From Acidobacteriota bacterium (GTDB taxonomy: Bacteria; Acidobacteriota; Vicinamibacteria; Vicinamibacterales; UBA2999): a stretch of DNA of 44,236 bases. The stretch covers positions 1 through 44,236 of the forward strand of contig JAQBVV010000009.1 in NCBI GenBank assembly GCA_027622905.1, written 5' to 3'. This document shows, piece after piece, positions 27,926 through 41,983 of the stretch. The translations under genes were made by a program, and so were the position numbers. The stretch's first letter is position 1. Each line of letters begins with the position of its first letter. The notes below the pieces were generated by a model that had not been told where the DNA came from, ran no database searches, and worked only from the letters and a program-made list of their open reading frames with translations.

Positions 27926-28360
27926 ATGTGGCGAGTACGGCTACAGTTGAAAGGGGCGTCGCGCGTGGGGACGCAGTTGGGCGACGTCGAGATACACCGA
28001 ATGCCATTTGCCGAACCAGTGCCGCCAGTCAGCGAGCGCCGCAGAACCGCTCGCAGGCCCATCGAACCGCTGTCGGTACGGCTGGGAAGAAACCGTCATG
28101 GAATCTGCGTGGATCTCAGCGCGAGCGGGGCGCTAGTGCAGCTGCCGGTCGCGCCGCCAACCGACCGACAGTTCACGGCGCGATTCGAGTGGAACGACAC
28201 GATCGTGGCGCTGCAGGCTCGTGTCATGAGGTCCGTGGGTCGGGCTGTACGACTTGAGTCGGCCACGCTGGCACGGACTGAATACTCCGTCGGGCTCGAA
28301 TTCGTCGACCCGACGCCGAAGGCCGTGGGCGCCATTCAGCAGATCATGGCCCACGACTAG
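27926..28360 (+). CDS. PilZ-domain protein (probable cyclic-di-GMP receptor)
   Basis: 144 residues with one PilZ domain: the arginine-rich entry SERRRTARRP (about 37-46) corresponds to the R-x3-R motif and VDLSASGALVQ (about 62-72) to the D/N-x-S-x2-G motif, the two elements that clamp cyclic di-GMP. No other output domain is visible, so it may act by binding a partner. ATG 28001 would start just before the domain and is an alternative; the first 25 codons use A and T in the third position more than the rest, so the longer start is uncertain. The stop codon TAG lies in the first bases of the inverted repeat that follows. Confidence 0.75.
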   Translation: MWRVRLQLKGASRVGTQLGDVEIHRMPFAEPVPPVSERRRTARRPIEPLSVRLGRNRHGICVDLSASGALVQLPVAPPTDRQFTARFEWNDTIVALQARVMRSVGRAVRLESATLARTEYSVGLEFVDPTPKAVGAIQQIMAHD

Positions 28361-28461
28361 AGCGCTTTTCATTTCGGTCTGGGGCTTCTTGCGGGGACCA
28401 GCCTTCTCGAAAAGCGCTTTCCCGCGTTTTTCGGTCTTCACCGAATCGAAAAACGCTCTAG
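28357..28461. repeat. imperfect inverted repeat with two hairpins, BIME/MITE-like
   Basis: The 22-base ends (28357-28378 and 28440-28461, both bounded by CTAG) are inverted copies with 3 mismatches. Inside, AGCGCTTTTC pairs with GAAAAGCGCT and, separately, GCGTTTTTCG pairs with CGAAAAACGC, giving two adjacent hairpins of 10 bp each. The left end overlaps the PilZ stop codon, so the element may also end the PilZ transcript. No coding content. Confidence 0.7.
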
Positions 28462-28597
28462 CGGAGCAGGGGAGCGGCACCCGCGCCGCCCGTGCGATCG
28501 TCGATCTCATCTTGACCGACCTCTGGACGCATAGTACGGTAGATCTTTCCGGGCAATTCGATCGGCGCAAACCCTTCAAGCCATTCCATTCGTTTCC

Positions 28598-29716
28598 ATG
28601 ACCGACGCGGCCGACACAGACATTCGTAAGACCGCGCTGAACGCCCGCCACCGTGCATTGCAGGCGCGGATGGTGCCGTTTGCGGGCTGGGACATGCCGC
28701 TCGAGTATGCGGGGATTACCAGCGAACACAACGCGGTCCGTACCAGTGCCGGGTTGTTCGACGTCAGCCACATGGGCGAGATCGAGATCGCGGGGAAGGA
28801 TGCGCTGGCGGCTGTCCAGCGGATCGCGTGCAGCGATCCGGCGCAGCTCCAGGTTGGGCAGGCGCAGTACTCGGGGCTGTTGACGCCCGAGGGCACGTTC
28901 ATCGACGACCTGATCATCTATCGAATGGCACCGAGCCACTTTCTGCTGGTGGTCAACGCCGGCAACGCGGCCAAGGACTTCGCGTGGATCAGTGAGCAGG
29001 TGAAGGCGGTGGGCGCTGCCGCAGCCATCGATTCGAGCAGCCGGTACGCGTTGATCGCCATTCAGGGGCCGGCGTCGCTCGACGTGCTGCAGCCACTCAC
29101 CGGCGCAGACCTGGCGGAGATCAAGCCTTTCTGGTTTTCGTTTGGAGAGGTGGCCAACGCGCGCGCGGCGATCGCCCGCACGGGCTATACGGGTGAGGAC
29201 GGCTACGAGATCTTCGTGCCGCCCAACATGGCCGACAAGGTCTGGCAGGCGATCCTCTCGTCCGGTGAAACGGCGGGAGTCGTACCTGCCGGACTGGGCG
29301 CGCGCGACACGCTGCGGCTCGAGGCCGGCATGCGGTTGCACGGCAGCGATATCGACGAGACCACGACGGTCCTGGAAGCCGGCCTCGGATGGATCATCGG
29401 GTGGACCAACGAATCGTTCATCGGCCGCGATCGACTCCTCGAGCAGAAGGCAAGCGGTGTCTCGCGGAAACTGGTCGGTTTCGAGATGGTCGATCGCGGC
29501 ATTGCGCGGCACGGGCACCCGGTCATGCTGAACGGCGCGTCGGTGGGCGTGGTGACAAGTGGCACGCAGACGCCGTATCTGGGGAAGGCCATCGGGATGG
29601 CCTACGTGCCGGTCGAGCACTCAGCGCCTGGCACGACCATCGCGATTGATATTCGTGGCCGCGCGGCACAGGCGCGCGTCGTGAAGATGCCTTTCTACAA
29701 GAGAGGTTCACGCTAG
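28598..29716 (+). CDS. gcvT: glycine cleavage system T protein (aminomethyltransferase)
   Basis: Transfers the methylene group from the aminomethylated H protein to tetrahydrofolate and releases ammonia. The 372 residues show the family start (LNARHRALQARMVPFAGWDMPLEY), the folate-binding segment FDVSHMGEI with the catalytic-type Asp, and the C-terminal barrel (GTQTPYLGKAIGMAYVP). ATG 28598 has no strong Shine-Dalgarno, but the N-terminus is typical. It begins the T-H-P set and is followed after 35 bases by gcvH. No glycine riboswitch fold is recognisable in the 136 bases before it. The lipoamide dehydrogenase (L protein) is not in the window. Confidence 0.96.
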   Translation: MTDAADTDIRKTALNARHRALQARMVPFAGWDMPLEYAGITSEHNAVRTSAGLFDVSHMGEIEIAGKDALAAVQRIACSDPAQLQVGQAQYSGLLTPEGTFIDDLIIYRMAPSHFLLVVNAGNAAKDFAWISEQVKAVGAAAAIDSSSRYALIAIQGPASLDVLQPLTGADLAEIKPFWFSFGEVANARAAIARTGYTGEDGYEIFVPPNMADKVWQAILSSGETAGVVPAGLGARDTLRLEAGMRLHGSDIDETTTVLEAGLGWIIGWTNESFIGRDRLLEQKASGVSRKLVGFEMVDRGIARHGHPVMLNGASVGVVTSGTQTPYLGKAIGMAYVPVEHSAPGTTIAIDIRGRAAQARVVKMPFYKRGSR

Positions 29717-29751
29717 GAGCACCCGGGGTGCCTGAGAGGACGAGAACAGAT

Positions 29752-30126
29752 ATGGCGTATCCCGATGATCGGAAGTACACGAAGGACCACGAATGGATCC
29801 GTCTCTCCGGCGACCTGGCGGAGGTTGGCATCACCGACTACGCGCAGCAGCAGCTCGGCGATGTGGTGTTCATGGAACTGCCAGAGGCAGGTAGCCACCT
29901 GACGGCTGGAGAGTCGTTTGGCACGATCGAATCGGTCAAAGCGGTGTCCGAGCTGTTCGCGCCGGTCGCCGGCGAGGTGGTGGAGGTGAATGACGCCCTG
30001 AAGAACCGCCCGGAGACCGTGAACGGAGACCCGCACGGATCGTGGATGATCAAGATCCGGGTTGCCGACGCGGGCGCTGTTGCCGCACTCCTCGACCATG
30101 CGCAGTACGAGGGTCTACTCGGCTGA
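29752..30126 (+). CDS. gcvH: glycine cleavage system H protein
   Basis: Lipoyl carrier that shuttles the aminomethyl group among P, T and L proteins. 124 residues; K63 in the segment [10 protein letters not shown] is the lipoylated lysine. The order [22 protein letters not shown] and PHGSWMIKI is as in the family. ATG 29752 is preceded by a purine-rich AGAGGACGAGAA stretch. Its TGA overlaps the ATG of gcvP by one base (TGATG), so P and H are translationally coupled. The lipoyl ligase or LipA/LipB needed to modify it is not in the window. Confidence 0.97.
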   Translation: MAYPDDRKYTKDHEWIRLSGDLAEVGITDYAQQQLGDVVFMELPEAGSHLTAGESFGTIESVKAVSELFAPVAGEVVEVNDALKNRPETVNGDPHGSWMIKIRVADAGAVAALLDHAQYEGLLG

Positions 30127-33014
30127 TGGACTCGCCGGATGCCAACGACTGGTTCGCACCACGTCACATAGGACCGTCTCCCGATGAACGCGATGCGATG
30201 CTCGCGGCGATCGGCTCGTCGTCGCTCGACGCGCTGATTGACGAGGCCCTTCCCTCATCGATCCGGCTGACGCGCCCCCTCGACCTCCCGCCGGCGGAAA
30301 GCGAACACCAGTACCTGCGGCGACTGGCGCAACTCGCCTCGCGTAACAAGACGTTCCGGTCCTACATCGGTCTGGGCTATCACGACACCATCACCCCCAG
30401 CGTCGTGCTGCGGATGGTGATGGAGAACCCGGGGTGGTATACGCCCTATACGCCGTACCAGGCCGAGATCGCGCAGGGTCGCCTCGAATCGCTGGTCAAC
30501 TTTCAGACGATGGTGTCCGACCTCACCGGGATGGAGGTGGCCAACGCGTCACTGCTGGACGAGGCTACCGCCGGGGCCGAAGCGATGACGCTCCTGCACC
30601 GCGTCCGGACGAACAAACGCGGGGATGGGGCACGCGCGCGTTTTCTCGTGAGCGATCGCTGCCTGCCGCAGACGATCGATGCCGTGCGCGCCCGTGCCGA
30701 ACCCCTGGAGATCGGCGTCGAGGTGGGCCCGAGCGAGCAGATGACGTTCGACGCGGCTGGCGGCCAGACGCCGTTTGGCGTCCTGTTGCAGTATCCGGAC
30801 GAGGTCGGTCTGGTTCAGGACCTGACCGCGTTCGTGGCCCGGGCCCACGAGGCGGGGGCGCTGGTGGCCGTGGGGACCGATCTACTGTCGCTCGCGCTGC
30901 TCACGCCACCGGGCGAGATGGGTGCCGACGTGGTGTTCGGGAACTCGCAGCGCTTTGGCGTGCCCCTCGGATACGGTGGACCGCACGCGGCATTCTTTGC
31001 CTGCCGGAACGCGTTCGTGCGTCAGATGCCGGGACGCATGATCGGCGTGTCGGTGGACGGACAGGGCCGCACGGCGTATCGGATGGCGCTGGCGACGCGC
31101 GAGCAGCACATTCGCCGGGAGAGGGCGACGTCGAACATCTGCACCGCGCAAGCGCTGCTGGCCAACATGGCGGCGATGTATGCCGTCTATCACGGGCCAA
31201 AGGGTCTGAAAGCCATCGCGGGCCGCGTGCATGCCGTGACGCGCATCCTTGATGGCGCGCTGACGACGCTCGGCATCCGGCAGACCAACGCCCACTACTT
31301 CGACACGCTGCGCGTGGAGGTGCCGTCAGGCATTGACGCCGTGCGCACCGCGGCGCTCGCTGCGGGCATCAACTTTCGATACATCGACGGGCAGACGGTC
31401 GGCATCGCGCTCAACGAAACGGTGTCCACAGCCGATCTGCGCGACATCATCGCCGTGTGGGCCGCCGCCACCGGACAGTCGGAGGCGCCGTCCATCCCGA
31501 CGCAGGTCGGCGAGACCGACGACCTCCCGCCGTCGCTGCGGCGGTCAAGCGGGTTCATGACCCACCCGGTGTTCAACACGCATCGGTCGGAGACGCAGAT
31601 GATGCGGTACATCCGCCGTCTCGAGCGGAAAGACATCGGACTCGACACGTCGATGATCGCCCTGGGTTCCTGCACGATGAAGCTGAATGCCGCGACCGAG
31701 ATGCTGCCGGTCACGTGGCCGCAGTTCGGCCGTATCCATCCGTTCGTGCCAGTGGACCAGGCGGCGGGGTACGCCGATATCTTCCGCGACCTGGAATCGG
31801 CGCTGGAGGAGATCACGGGATTGACCGCCGTGTCGCTCCAGCCCAACTCCGGGGCCCAGGGAGAGTTCGCCGGCCTGATGGTGATACGCGCGTATCACCT
31901 GGCGCACGACGGCGGTCACCGAGACGTCGTGCTGATTCCAGCCTCGGCGCACGGCACGAACCCGGCCAGCGCCGCGATGGCCGGCATGCGCGTCGTCGTC
32001 GTCGCGACGGCACCCAACGGCAACGTGGACGTGGCCGACCTGCGGGCGAAGGCGGCCGAGCATGGCGACCGCCTCGCGTGCCTGATGATCACGTATCCAT
32101 CGACGCACGGCGTGTTCGAGGACGAGATCCGGACGATCTGCGACGTGATTCACCAGCACGGCGGGCAGGTGTACATGGACGGCGCCAACATGAATGCGCA
32201 GGTGGGACTGACGAGTCCCGCCGCGATCGGTGCCGATGTCTGCCACCTGAATCTACACAAGACATTCGCGATCCCTCACGGTGGCGGTGGTCCCGGCATG
32301 GGCCCCATCGGCGTGGCGGCGCATCTGGCGCCGTATCTCCCCGGACATCCGCTGATCAAGACCGGCGGCGAGCAGGCGATCCGTGCGATCTCCGCGGCGC
32401 CCTGGGGCAGCGCCAGCATCCTGCTGATCTCGTACGGGTACATCCGGATGCTGGGGGCGGGTGGCGCGACTGACGCCACGAAGTACGCGATTCTCAACGC
32501 CAATTACATCAAGGCGCGGCTCGAGGCGTACTATCCTGTACTGTACACGCGTGAGAACGGCCGCGTCGCACACGAGCTGATCTTCGACCTCCGTCAGTTC
32601 AAGGCCGGTGGGGTTGAGGAGATGGACGTGGCCAAGCGCCTGATGGACTACGGGTTCCATGCGCCGACGGTCTCGTTTCCGGTGGCAGGGACGCTGATGG
32701 TCGAACCGACCGAGAGCGAGGACAAGGCGGAACTCGACCGGTTCTGCGACGCGATGATGCAGATCCGAACCGAGATCGACGAGGTCGTCAGCGGGAGCGT
32801 GGACAGGAGCGACAACGTGCTCAAGCACGCGCCGCACACGGCGGAGTCCGTGTCAGCGACTGACTGGAGCCACCCTTACACCCGCGAGCAGGCGGCGTTT
32901 CCGCTGCCCTTCGTGAAAGCGAACAAGTTCTGGCCAGTGGTCGGGCGAATCGACAATCCCTACGGCGATCGCAACCTGTTCTGTTCGTGTCCACCGGTCG
33001 ACAGCGCCGGCTGA
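30126..33014 (+). CDS. gcvP: glycine dehydrogenase (decarboxylating), single-chain P protein
   Basis: PLP enzyme that decarboxylates glycine onto the H-protein lipoate. 962 residues: N-terminal half (with [15 protein letters not shown] and NNLGNL-like folds) and C-terminal half with the PLP lysine at K712 in [19 protein letters not shown]. This is the single-chain form rather than the split gcvPA/gcvPB pair found in many Gram-positive and thermophilic bacteria. ATG 30126 is fixed by the one-base overlap with gcvH; upstream in-frame codons would run into gcvH. The reading frame is unbroken, and with gcvT and gcvH the three-gene order is complete apart from the L protein. Confidence 0.97.
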   Translation: MDSPDANDWFAPRHIGPSPDERDAMLAAIGSSSLDALIDEALPSSIRLTRPLDLPPAESEHQYLRRLAQLASRNKTFRSYIGLGYHDTITPSVVLRMVMENPGWYTPYTPYQAEIAQGRLESLVNFQTMVSDLTGMEVANASLLDEATAGAEAMTLLHRVRTNKRGDGARARFLVSDRCLPQTIDAVRARAEPLEIGVEVGPSEQMTFDAAGGQTPFGVLLQYPDEVGLVQDLTAFVARAHEAGALVAVGTDLLSLALLTPPGEMGADVVFGNSQRFGVPLGYGGPHAAFFACRNAFVRQMPGRMIGVSVDGQGRTAYRMALATREQHIRRERATSNICTAQALLANMAAMYAVYHGPKGLKAIAGRVHAVTRILDGALTTLGIRQTNAHYFDTLRVEVPSGIDAVRTAALAAGINFRYIDGQTVGIALNETVSTADLRDIIAVWAAATGQSEAPSIPTQVGETDDLPPSLRRSSGFMTHPVFNTHRSETQMMRYIRRLERKDIGLDTSMIALGSCTMKLNAATEMLPVTWPQFGRIHPFVPVDQAAGYADIFRDLESALEEITGLTAVSLQPNSGAQGEFAGLMVIRAYHLAHDGGHRDVVLIPASAHGTNPASAAMAGMRVVVVATAPNGNVDVADLRAKAAEHGDRLACLMITYPSTHGVFEDEIRTICDVIHQHGGQVYMDGANMNAQVGLTSPAAIGADVCHLNLHKTFAIPHGGGGPGMGPIGVAAHLAPYLPGHPLIKTGGEQAIRAISAAPWGSASILLISYGYIRMLGAGGATDATKYAILNANYIKARLEAYYPVLYTRENGRVAHELIFDLRQFKAGGVEEMDVAKRLMDYGFHAPTVSFPVAGTLMVEPTESEDKAELDRFCDAMMQIRTEIDEVVSGSVDRSDNVLKHAPHTAESVSATDWSHPYTREQAAFPLPFVKANKFWPVVGRIDNPYGDRNLFCSCPPVDSAG

Positions 33015-33100
33015 TTCTCCTGCACGGCGGTTCTTCGGTCGCTGATCGGGCGAAGCGTGCTCGCCTGGGTAGGCGTGGGCCTCCTGCGGTTCCCCGCGCG

Positions 33101-33979
33101 CTACGCGCTCATGGCATCCGCTTTGGCGTGTCGGCGGAAGGCGGCGAGGAGCGCTCCGGTCACCGGGCCGGGTCGGCCGTCGCCGATCGGCCGGTCGTCC
33201 ACCGTGACGATCGGCACGGCTTCGCGCGTGGTGCTGGTCAGAAAGGCTTCATCGGCGGAGAACAGGTCGTCGTCGTGTAACACGACCTCATGCACGGCGA
33301 CACCGATCTCCCTGCCCATGTCGAAGATGAACTCACGTGTGATCCCGGGGAGCAGGCCCGAGGTCAGCGGGGGAGTCAGCGCGGCGCCGTCCTTGACGAT
33401 GAACAGGTTGGCCGTGGTGCACTCGCTCAGTTCTCCGCGGTAGTTCCGCATGATGCCTTCGAACGCGCCACGCCGGATCGCCTCCTGTGCCGCCAGCGCA
33501 CTGTTGAGCAGGTTGTTGCTCTTGATCATCGGGTTCACCGTGCCTGGATGATTTCGGACCACATCGACGATGACGACACCGACGCCCACGTGGTACGCCT
33601 CAGGCGCGGGGTCGACCTGCGTCTTCACGATAATGATGACTGACGGCACCGGTGTCGCCTTGAGGTCGTAGGTGAGGTCTCCGACGCCACGCGTGACGAG
33701 CACGCGAATATAGGCCTCCCCCCCGCCGAGGTTGGCAGCGGCCATCGTTTCCTGGATCCCCGATGCCATGTCGGCGTCCGAGAACGGGAGCGAGAGGTTG
33801 ATCATCCTGGCCGAGTTACGGAGCCGACGCATGTGCCGTGCGTACAGAAACGGGCGCCCGTGGTAGGTTCGGAGTGTCTCGTAGATCCCCTCACCGTAGA
33901 GCAGGCCATGATCGAAGACGGACACGACGGCATCGCGGTCGCCGGTGATGCGGCCATTGACGTTCACGGTCGCTGACAT
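33101..33979 (-). CDS. class IV (branched-chain-type) aminotransferase
   Basis: 292 residues of the fold type IV PLP enzymes. The PLP lysine is K153 in NPMIKSNNLLNSALA, and YGEGIYETLRTYHGRPFLYARHMRRL (28-53) plus GELSECTTANLFIV (about 186-199) match the family. Branched-chain aminotransferase (IlvE) is the most common annotation; D-alanine or 4-amino-4-deoxychorismate lyase relatives share these motifs, and the sequence does not decide between them. Start is ATG 33979, divergent from nnrD (92 bases). GcvP ends 86 bases beyond its stop in the convergent direction. Confidence 0.85.
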   Translation of the reverse strand: MSATVNVNGRITGDRDAVVSVFDHGLLYGEGIYETLRTYHGRPFLYARHMRRLRNSARMINLSLPFSDADMASGIQETMAAANLGGGEAYIRVLVTRGVGDLTYDLKATPVPSVIIIVKTQVDPAPEAYHVGVGVVIVDVVRNHPGTVNPMIKSNNLLNSALAAQEAIRRGAFEGIMRNYRGELSECTTANLFIVKDGAALTPPLTSGLLPGITREFIFDMGREIGVAVHEVVLHDDDLFSADEAFLTSTTREAVPIVTVDDRPIGDGRPGPVTGALLAAFRRHAKADAMSA

Positions 33980-34071
33980 GGTGAATGGTGGGTGGATAGT
34001 GGTCGTTTGCGGACTGTCGTGTGGTTGCGTGAAGTGTACTACAGCGGATAGGCTGATCCACCGGAGCAGAC

Positions 34072-35643
34072 ATGCGCATTTTCAATGCCGCGCAGATGCG
34101 CGAGGCCGATCGGTACACCATCGACGAGGTAGGCATACCGTCGCTCGTGCTGATGGAGAACGCCGGACGCCAGGTCGTGGCCGCGATCGAGGCCGCCTAC
34201 GAACCCCTGCTGGACGAGCGCGTCGGGATCCTGTGCGGCAAAGGCAACAACGGCGGCGACGGCTTCGTCGTGGCGCGCACGCTGATTCAGCGCGGCGTCG
34301 ACGCGACGGTCTTTGTCATCGGCACGGTCGCCGACGTGCGCGGTGACGCGCGGATCAATCTCGACATCCTCGGCCGGCTGGGCGTGACGGTGGTCGAGGT
34401 GGCCGACGAGCAGACCTGGGAGCTGCACTTTTCCGAGATCTCCCAGTGCAGTCTGCTGGTGGATGCCATCGTTGGCACCGGTCTGACCTCACCACTTGCC
34501 GGGATGATGGAAACGGTCGTCGCCGATATCAATGCCTCGGGCATTCCAGTTGTCTCGATCGACCTGCCCAGCGGGATCTCAGCCGACACGGTGCACCTGG
34601 TGGGCGACTGTATCGATGCGTCGATGACGGTGACCCTGGTTGCCCCGAAGCTGCCGCTCGTCGTGCCTCCCGGCGAGCCGTTCGCCGGCGACCTCGTGAT
34701 TGCCGACATCGGGATTCCCCCGGACGTGATCGAGGGCTTGGATGGGCCGCGCATCGACTTGCTCACGCCCGGGCAGGTGCGTGCGCTGATCGAGCCGCGA
34801 GCGGAGGAGTCGCACAAGGGCGATTTCGGGCGCGTCACGATCGTCGCCGGGTCGAGAGGCAAGTCGGGTGCCGCCTGTCTGGCGGCGATGGGGGCGCTGC
34901 GATCGGGGGCGGGGCTGGTCACCGTCGCGACGCCCGCTGGATGCCAGCCGATCCTGGCGTCGATGACGCCCGAGGTCATGACCGAAGCGCTGGCCGAGTC
35001 GAGCGAGGGCGCCGTTGTCACCGCGGCCCTGGAGACGGTGTTGGCATTGCGGCACGACGTGATCGCCTGCGGTCCTGGACTGGGCCTGGGTCCTGGGGTT
35101 GCCGCGTTCGTGCGTGGCCTGCTCGAGCGATCCACCATCCCGCTGGTGCTCGATGCCGACGCGCTCACGGTACTGGCCGACGATCCGTCGATACTGGAGG
35201 GCCGGGGCGAGCGTCCGGTGATCATCACGCCCCACCCTGGCGAGATGGCTCGCCTGGTGGGGATGACCGTCGACGAGGTCCAGAGCGACCGCATGCAGGT
35301 CGCCACCGGCTTTGCGGCGACCAGGGGCCTGTACGTGGTCCTGAAGGGGCACCGTACCATCATCGCCACCCCTGATGGCCGCGTGTATATCAACCCGACC
35401 GGGAACGCCGGGATGGCTACCGGTGGCACCGGCGACGTGCTTGCAGGCATGATCGCCGCGTGGCTCGCGCAGTTACTCGACGCCGAGGCCGCGTGCCAGC
35501 TCGCGGTGTTCCTGCATGGTGCGGCCGGAGATCTGGCCGAGGACCGGCATGGCGCAGTCGCGATGATCGCAAGCGATCTGGTGGCGTGTCTTGGGCCGGC
35601 GCTCAAGGAGCTGGCCGCCAGCGAGCACGAAGACGCCTCGTAG
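34072..35643 (+). CDS. nnrD: bifunctional NAD(P)HX epimerase/dehydratase
   Basis: Repairs NAD(P)H hydrates made by heat, acid or GAPDH: the N-terminal NnrE part epimerises (R)- to (S)-NADHX and the C-terminal NnrD part dehydrates it with ATP or ADP. Of 523 residues, the first part (1-215) has NAAQMREADRYTIDEVGIPSLVLMENAG and GKGNNGGDG; the second part (225-523) has HKGDFGRV, PHPGEMARL and the signature TGNAGMATGGTGDVLAG. The TAG at 35641-35643 is 15 bases before tsaE; these two genes often sit together in bacteria, which supports both calls. ATG 34072 has a GGAG site 6 bases upstream. Confidence 0.96.
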   Translation: MRIFNAAQMREADRYTIDEVGIPSLVLMENAGRQVVAAIEAAYEPLLDERVGILCGKGNNGGDGFVVARTLIQRGVDATVFVIGTVADVRGDARINLDILGRLGVTVVEVADEQTWELHFSEISQCSLLVDAIVGTGLTSPLAGMMETVVADINASGIPVVSIDLPSGISADTVHLVGDCIDASMTVTLVAPKLPLVVPPGEPFAGDLVIADIGIPPDVIEGLDGPRIDLLTPGQVRALIEPRAEESHKGDFGRVTIVAGSRGKSGAACLAAMGALRSGAGLVTVATPAGCQPILASMTPEVMTEALAESSEGAVVTAALETVLALRHDVIACGPGLGLGPGVAAFVRGLLERSTIPLVLDADALTVLADDPSILEGRGERPVIITPHPGEMARLVGMTVDEVQSDRMQVATGFAATRGLYVVLKGHRTIIATPDGRVYINPTGNAGMATGGTGDVLAGMIAAWLAQLLDAEAACQLAVFLHGAAGDLAEDRHGAVAMIASDLVACLGPALKELAASEHEDAS

Positions 35644-35658
35644 CACGATGATCCTCAG

Positions 35659-36099
35659 GTGGTGACGGTGTTCGACACGACGTCCGAGGACGAGACCCAG
35701 GCTGTGGCGCGTGACCTGGCGGCGCGTCTCACGCCTGGCGACGTGGTTCTCTTGTCGGGCGATCTCGGTGCCGGCAAGACCGCCTTCGTACGGGGGCTGG
35801 CTGTCGGGTTAGGGATCGACTCCGGGGAAGTGAGCAGCCCGACGTTTACGCTGGTGCACGAGTACCGCGGCGGTCGCCTGACCCTGACGCATGTCGATCT
35901 GTACCGCTTGCATCACGCCACCACGGACGAACTTGGACTGGAAGAGGAGGGGGTGGCTGATGGCGTGCTGGCGATCGAGTGGCCCGATCGTCTGACCCAC
36001 GCCCTAGCTGGCGCGATCGATGTGCAGATGGCGCTGACAGGGGACACCGCGCGACGGATCACCATCACAGTCCGTGGTGAGAGTCCGCCGTCGACCTGA
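35659..36099 (+). CDS. tsaE: TsaE ATPase for tRNA threonylcarbamoyladenosine synthesis
   Basis: Small P-loop ATPase that works with TsaB and TsaD to place t6A at position 37 of ANN-decoding tRNAs. 146 residues; Walker A is GDLGAGKT at 34-41, followed by the family's SSPTFTLVHEY, HVDLYRL and EWPDR (IEWPDRL) motifs. The start is GTG 35659 (GTG 35662 is also in frame). Two residues after the P-loop and the switch region are intact. TsaB or TsaD is not in the window. It is convergent with guaB. Confidence 0.96.
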   Translation: MVTVFDTTSEDETQAVARDLAARLTPGDVVLLSGDLGAGKTAFVRGLAVGLGIDSGEVSSPTFTLVHEYRGGRLTLTHVDLYRLHHATTDELGLEEEGVADGVLAIEWPDRLTHALAGAIDVQMALTGDTARRITITVRGESPPST

Positions 36100-36184
36100 C
36101 GCCGATGTGACGAGCCAGGCGCTTCTGAAATCCGCGCCAGACGAGTGAGGCACCACGCGCGTCCAGGGCACTCGCCCCTGCGTG

Positions 36185-40649
<4,465 letters not shown>

Positions 40650-40896
40650 GAGTGGTGGCGGCGGCGCTCAGTCAGCGCGGATGTCATAGGCCTGTAGCTC
40701 TCAAGTAACCGCAATCAGTACCCGCGTACGTTGATGTGGGGAATACGCGACCATCAGTTCCCTCCTGCCCACCGGAGTACACGACTGAGCACCTCGGTAC
40801 ATGTGACATCCGCGTTGGGCGGCCCGCGCAAGGGATATCCACCGATTGTAGCCGTGGGGCCACTGATCGGCAAGGAAACCACACGAGGTCAGGGAC
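40650..40896. other. 247-base gap between the M23 peptidase stop and secA
   Basis: Minus-strand leader of secA. No gene, no convincing promoter pair and no known RNA element (for example a SecM-like arrest peptide) could be recognised. Confidence 0.5.
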
Positions 40897-41850
40897 TTAC
40901 CGAGCGAGCGGCTTCTGCGTGAGGAGTGAGAGTGGATTGATGAGACGGCCGTTGGCGACCACCTCGTAGTGCAGGTGATAGCCGGTCGCGCGACCCGTCG
41001 CGCCGACACGCGCGATGATGTCGCCACGCTTGACCGTGGCGCCCGGAGAGACCAGGTACGTGAGCAGGTGCCCGTAGCGCGTTTCGAGGCCGAAGTCGTG
41101 GTCGATCACGATCAGGTTGCCGTAGGCGCCTTGCCGCCCAACGTGCTTCACGGTTCCCGCGGCGGTTGCGTAGACTGGCGCTCCGCGCTCGCTGGCGATG
41201 TCCAGACCGGAATGGTATTCGGTTCCGCCGGTGATCGGATCCTTGCGCGTACCCATGGTTGACGAAAGCCAGCCAATCGACGGCCACATCGACGGCGTGG
41301 CGTCCGCCAGCGCATTGCGTCGCTCGACGGCGTGAGAGACCACGCTGAGTCGGCTACTCAGGCTCTCAAGCAACGAGCGCAGCAGGCCGAACGTGTCGTC
41401 AGGGGAGGTGAGCGCCGACAGTGTGCGAACGTACCCTGGGTCGGCCTGCGACCCGATGGCGCCGGCGGGTGCCACGCCCGGCGCCGCACCGCCCATCGCG
41501 CTCGCTTTCACGATGGCAGGGAGGCGGTCCATGGCCCGGGCGAGATTCGGGTCGAGATCGGATCGGTCGCCGAGGTCGGCGATCGCAAGTTGCAGCTCGC
41601 CGATCTGCCCGGCGAGCGCCTCGGTGGCCCGGCGGTAGTTCTCGTTCTCGAGTCGAAGCGTCGACTGGCTGGCACGCAGGCCGGCGGTATTGCCATGCGC
41701 CTTCCACGCGGCGCCCATCCCGATGAGGATCGGTGTCGCCAATACCACGCAGATGGCGATGACGACGGGGCGCACCGGTACCGTCGCCCGGTGCACGCTG
41801 CCGGTGCTGCGATTGGCCACAAGTATCGTGTATCGCCCTGAAGGTTTCAT
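40897..41850 (-). CDS. membrane-anchored M23 (LytM) peptidase
   Basis: 317 residues: a cytoplasmic tail, one membrane helix (about 27-50), a helical segment with coiled-coil character (about 60-180) and a C-terminal LytM domain. The zinc ligands are H213 and D217 (YHSGLDIAS) and H294 (YHLHYEV), with H261 and H292 as further active-site histidines. Such proteins cut peptidoglycan cross-bridges or, if the site is lost, activate amidases; here the site is complete, so it should be an active endopeptidase. ATG 41850 fits the N-terminal anchor; an upstream frame exists but has no plausible content. A TACATT hexamer lies 6 bases before the ATG. Confidence 0.88.
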   Translation of the reverse strand: MKPSGRYTILVANRSTGSVHRATVPVRPVVIAICVVLATPILIGMGAAWKAHGNTAGLRASQSTLRLENENYRRATEALAGQIGELQLAIADLGDRSDLDPNLARAMDRLPAIVKASAMGGAAPGVAPAGAIGSQADPGYVRTLSALTSPDDTFGLLRSLLESLSSRLSVVSHAVERRNALADATPSMWPSIGWLSSTMGTRKDPITGGTEYHSGLDIASERGAPVYATAAGTVKHVGRQGAYGNLIVIDHDFGLETRYGHLLTYLVSPGATVKRGDIIARVGATGRATGYHLHYEVVANGRLINPLSLLTQKPLAR

Positions 41851-41856
41851 CGTTCG

Positions 41857-41862
41857 AATGTA
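41857..41862 (-). promoter_or_regulatory. -10-like element TACATT for the membrane-anchored M23 gene
   Basis: Four of six matches to TATAAT; 6 bases before ATG 41850, so transcription could start at the A of ATG. No -35 box is obvious. Confidence 0.25.
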
Positions 41863-41983
41863 AATATGTGGTGATTTACCGCCGCCAAAGTTCCCTGATG
41901 GATGGGCGAGGTTACCACAAGTCTGACAGCGTCTTCCACCGGGGAACACGATGAGGCGATTATGTGGCGAAAGTGAGAGAAAT

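Noticed and set aside
28462-28597. Glycine riboswitch upstream of gcvT
   Set aside because: The conserved paired-aptamer core could not be found in the 136 bases, which also include no convincing promoter.
36154-36184. Hairpin with CACGC/GCGTG arms just beyond the guaB stop as a terminator
   Set aside because: Large mismatched interior and no T-run in the direction of transcription; not distinguishable from chance.
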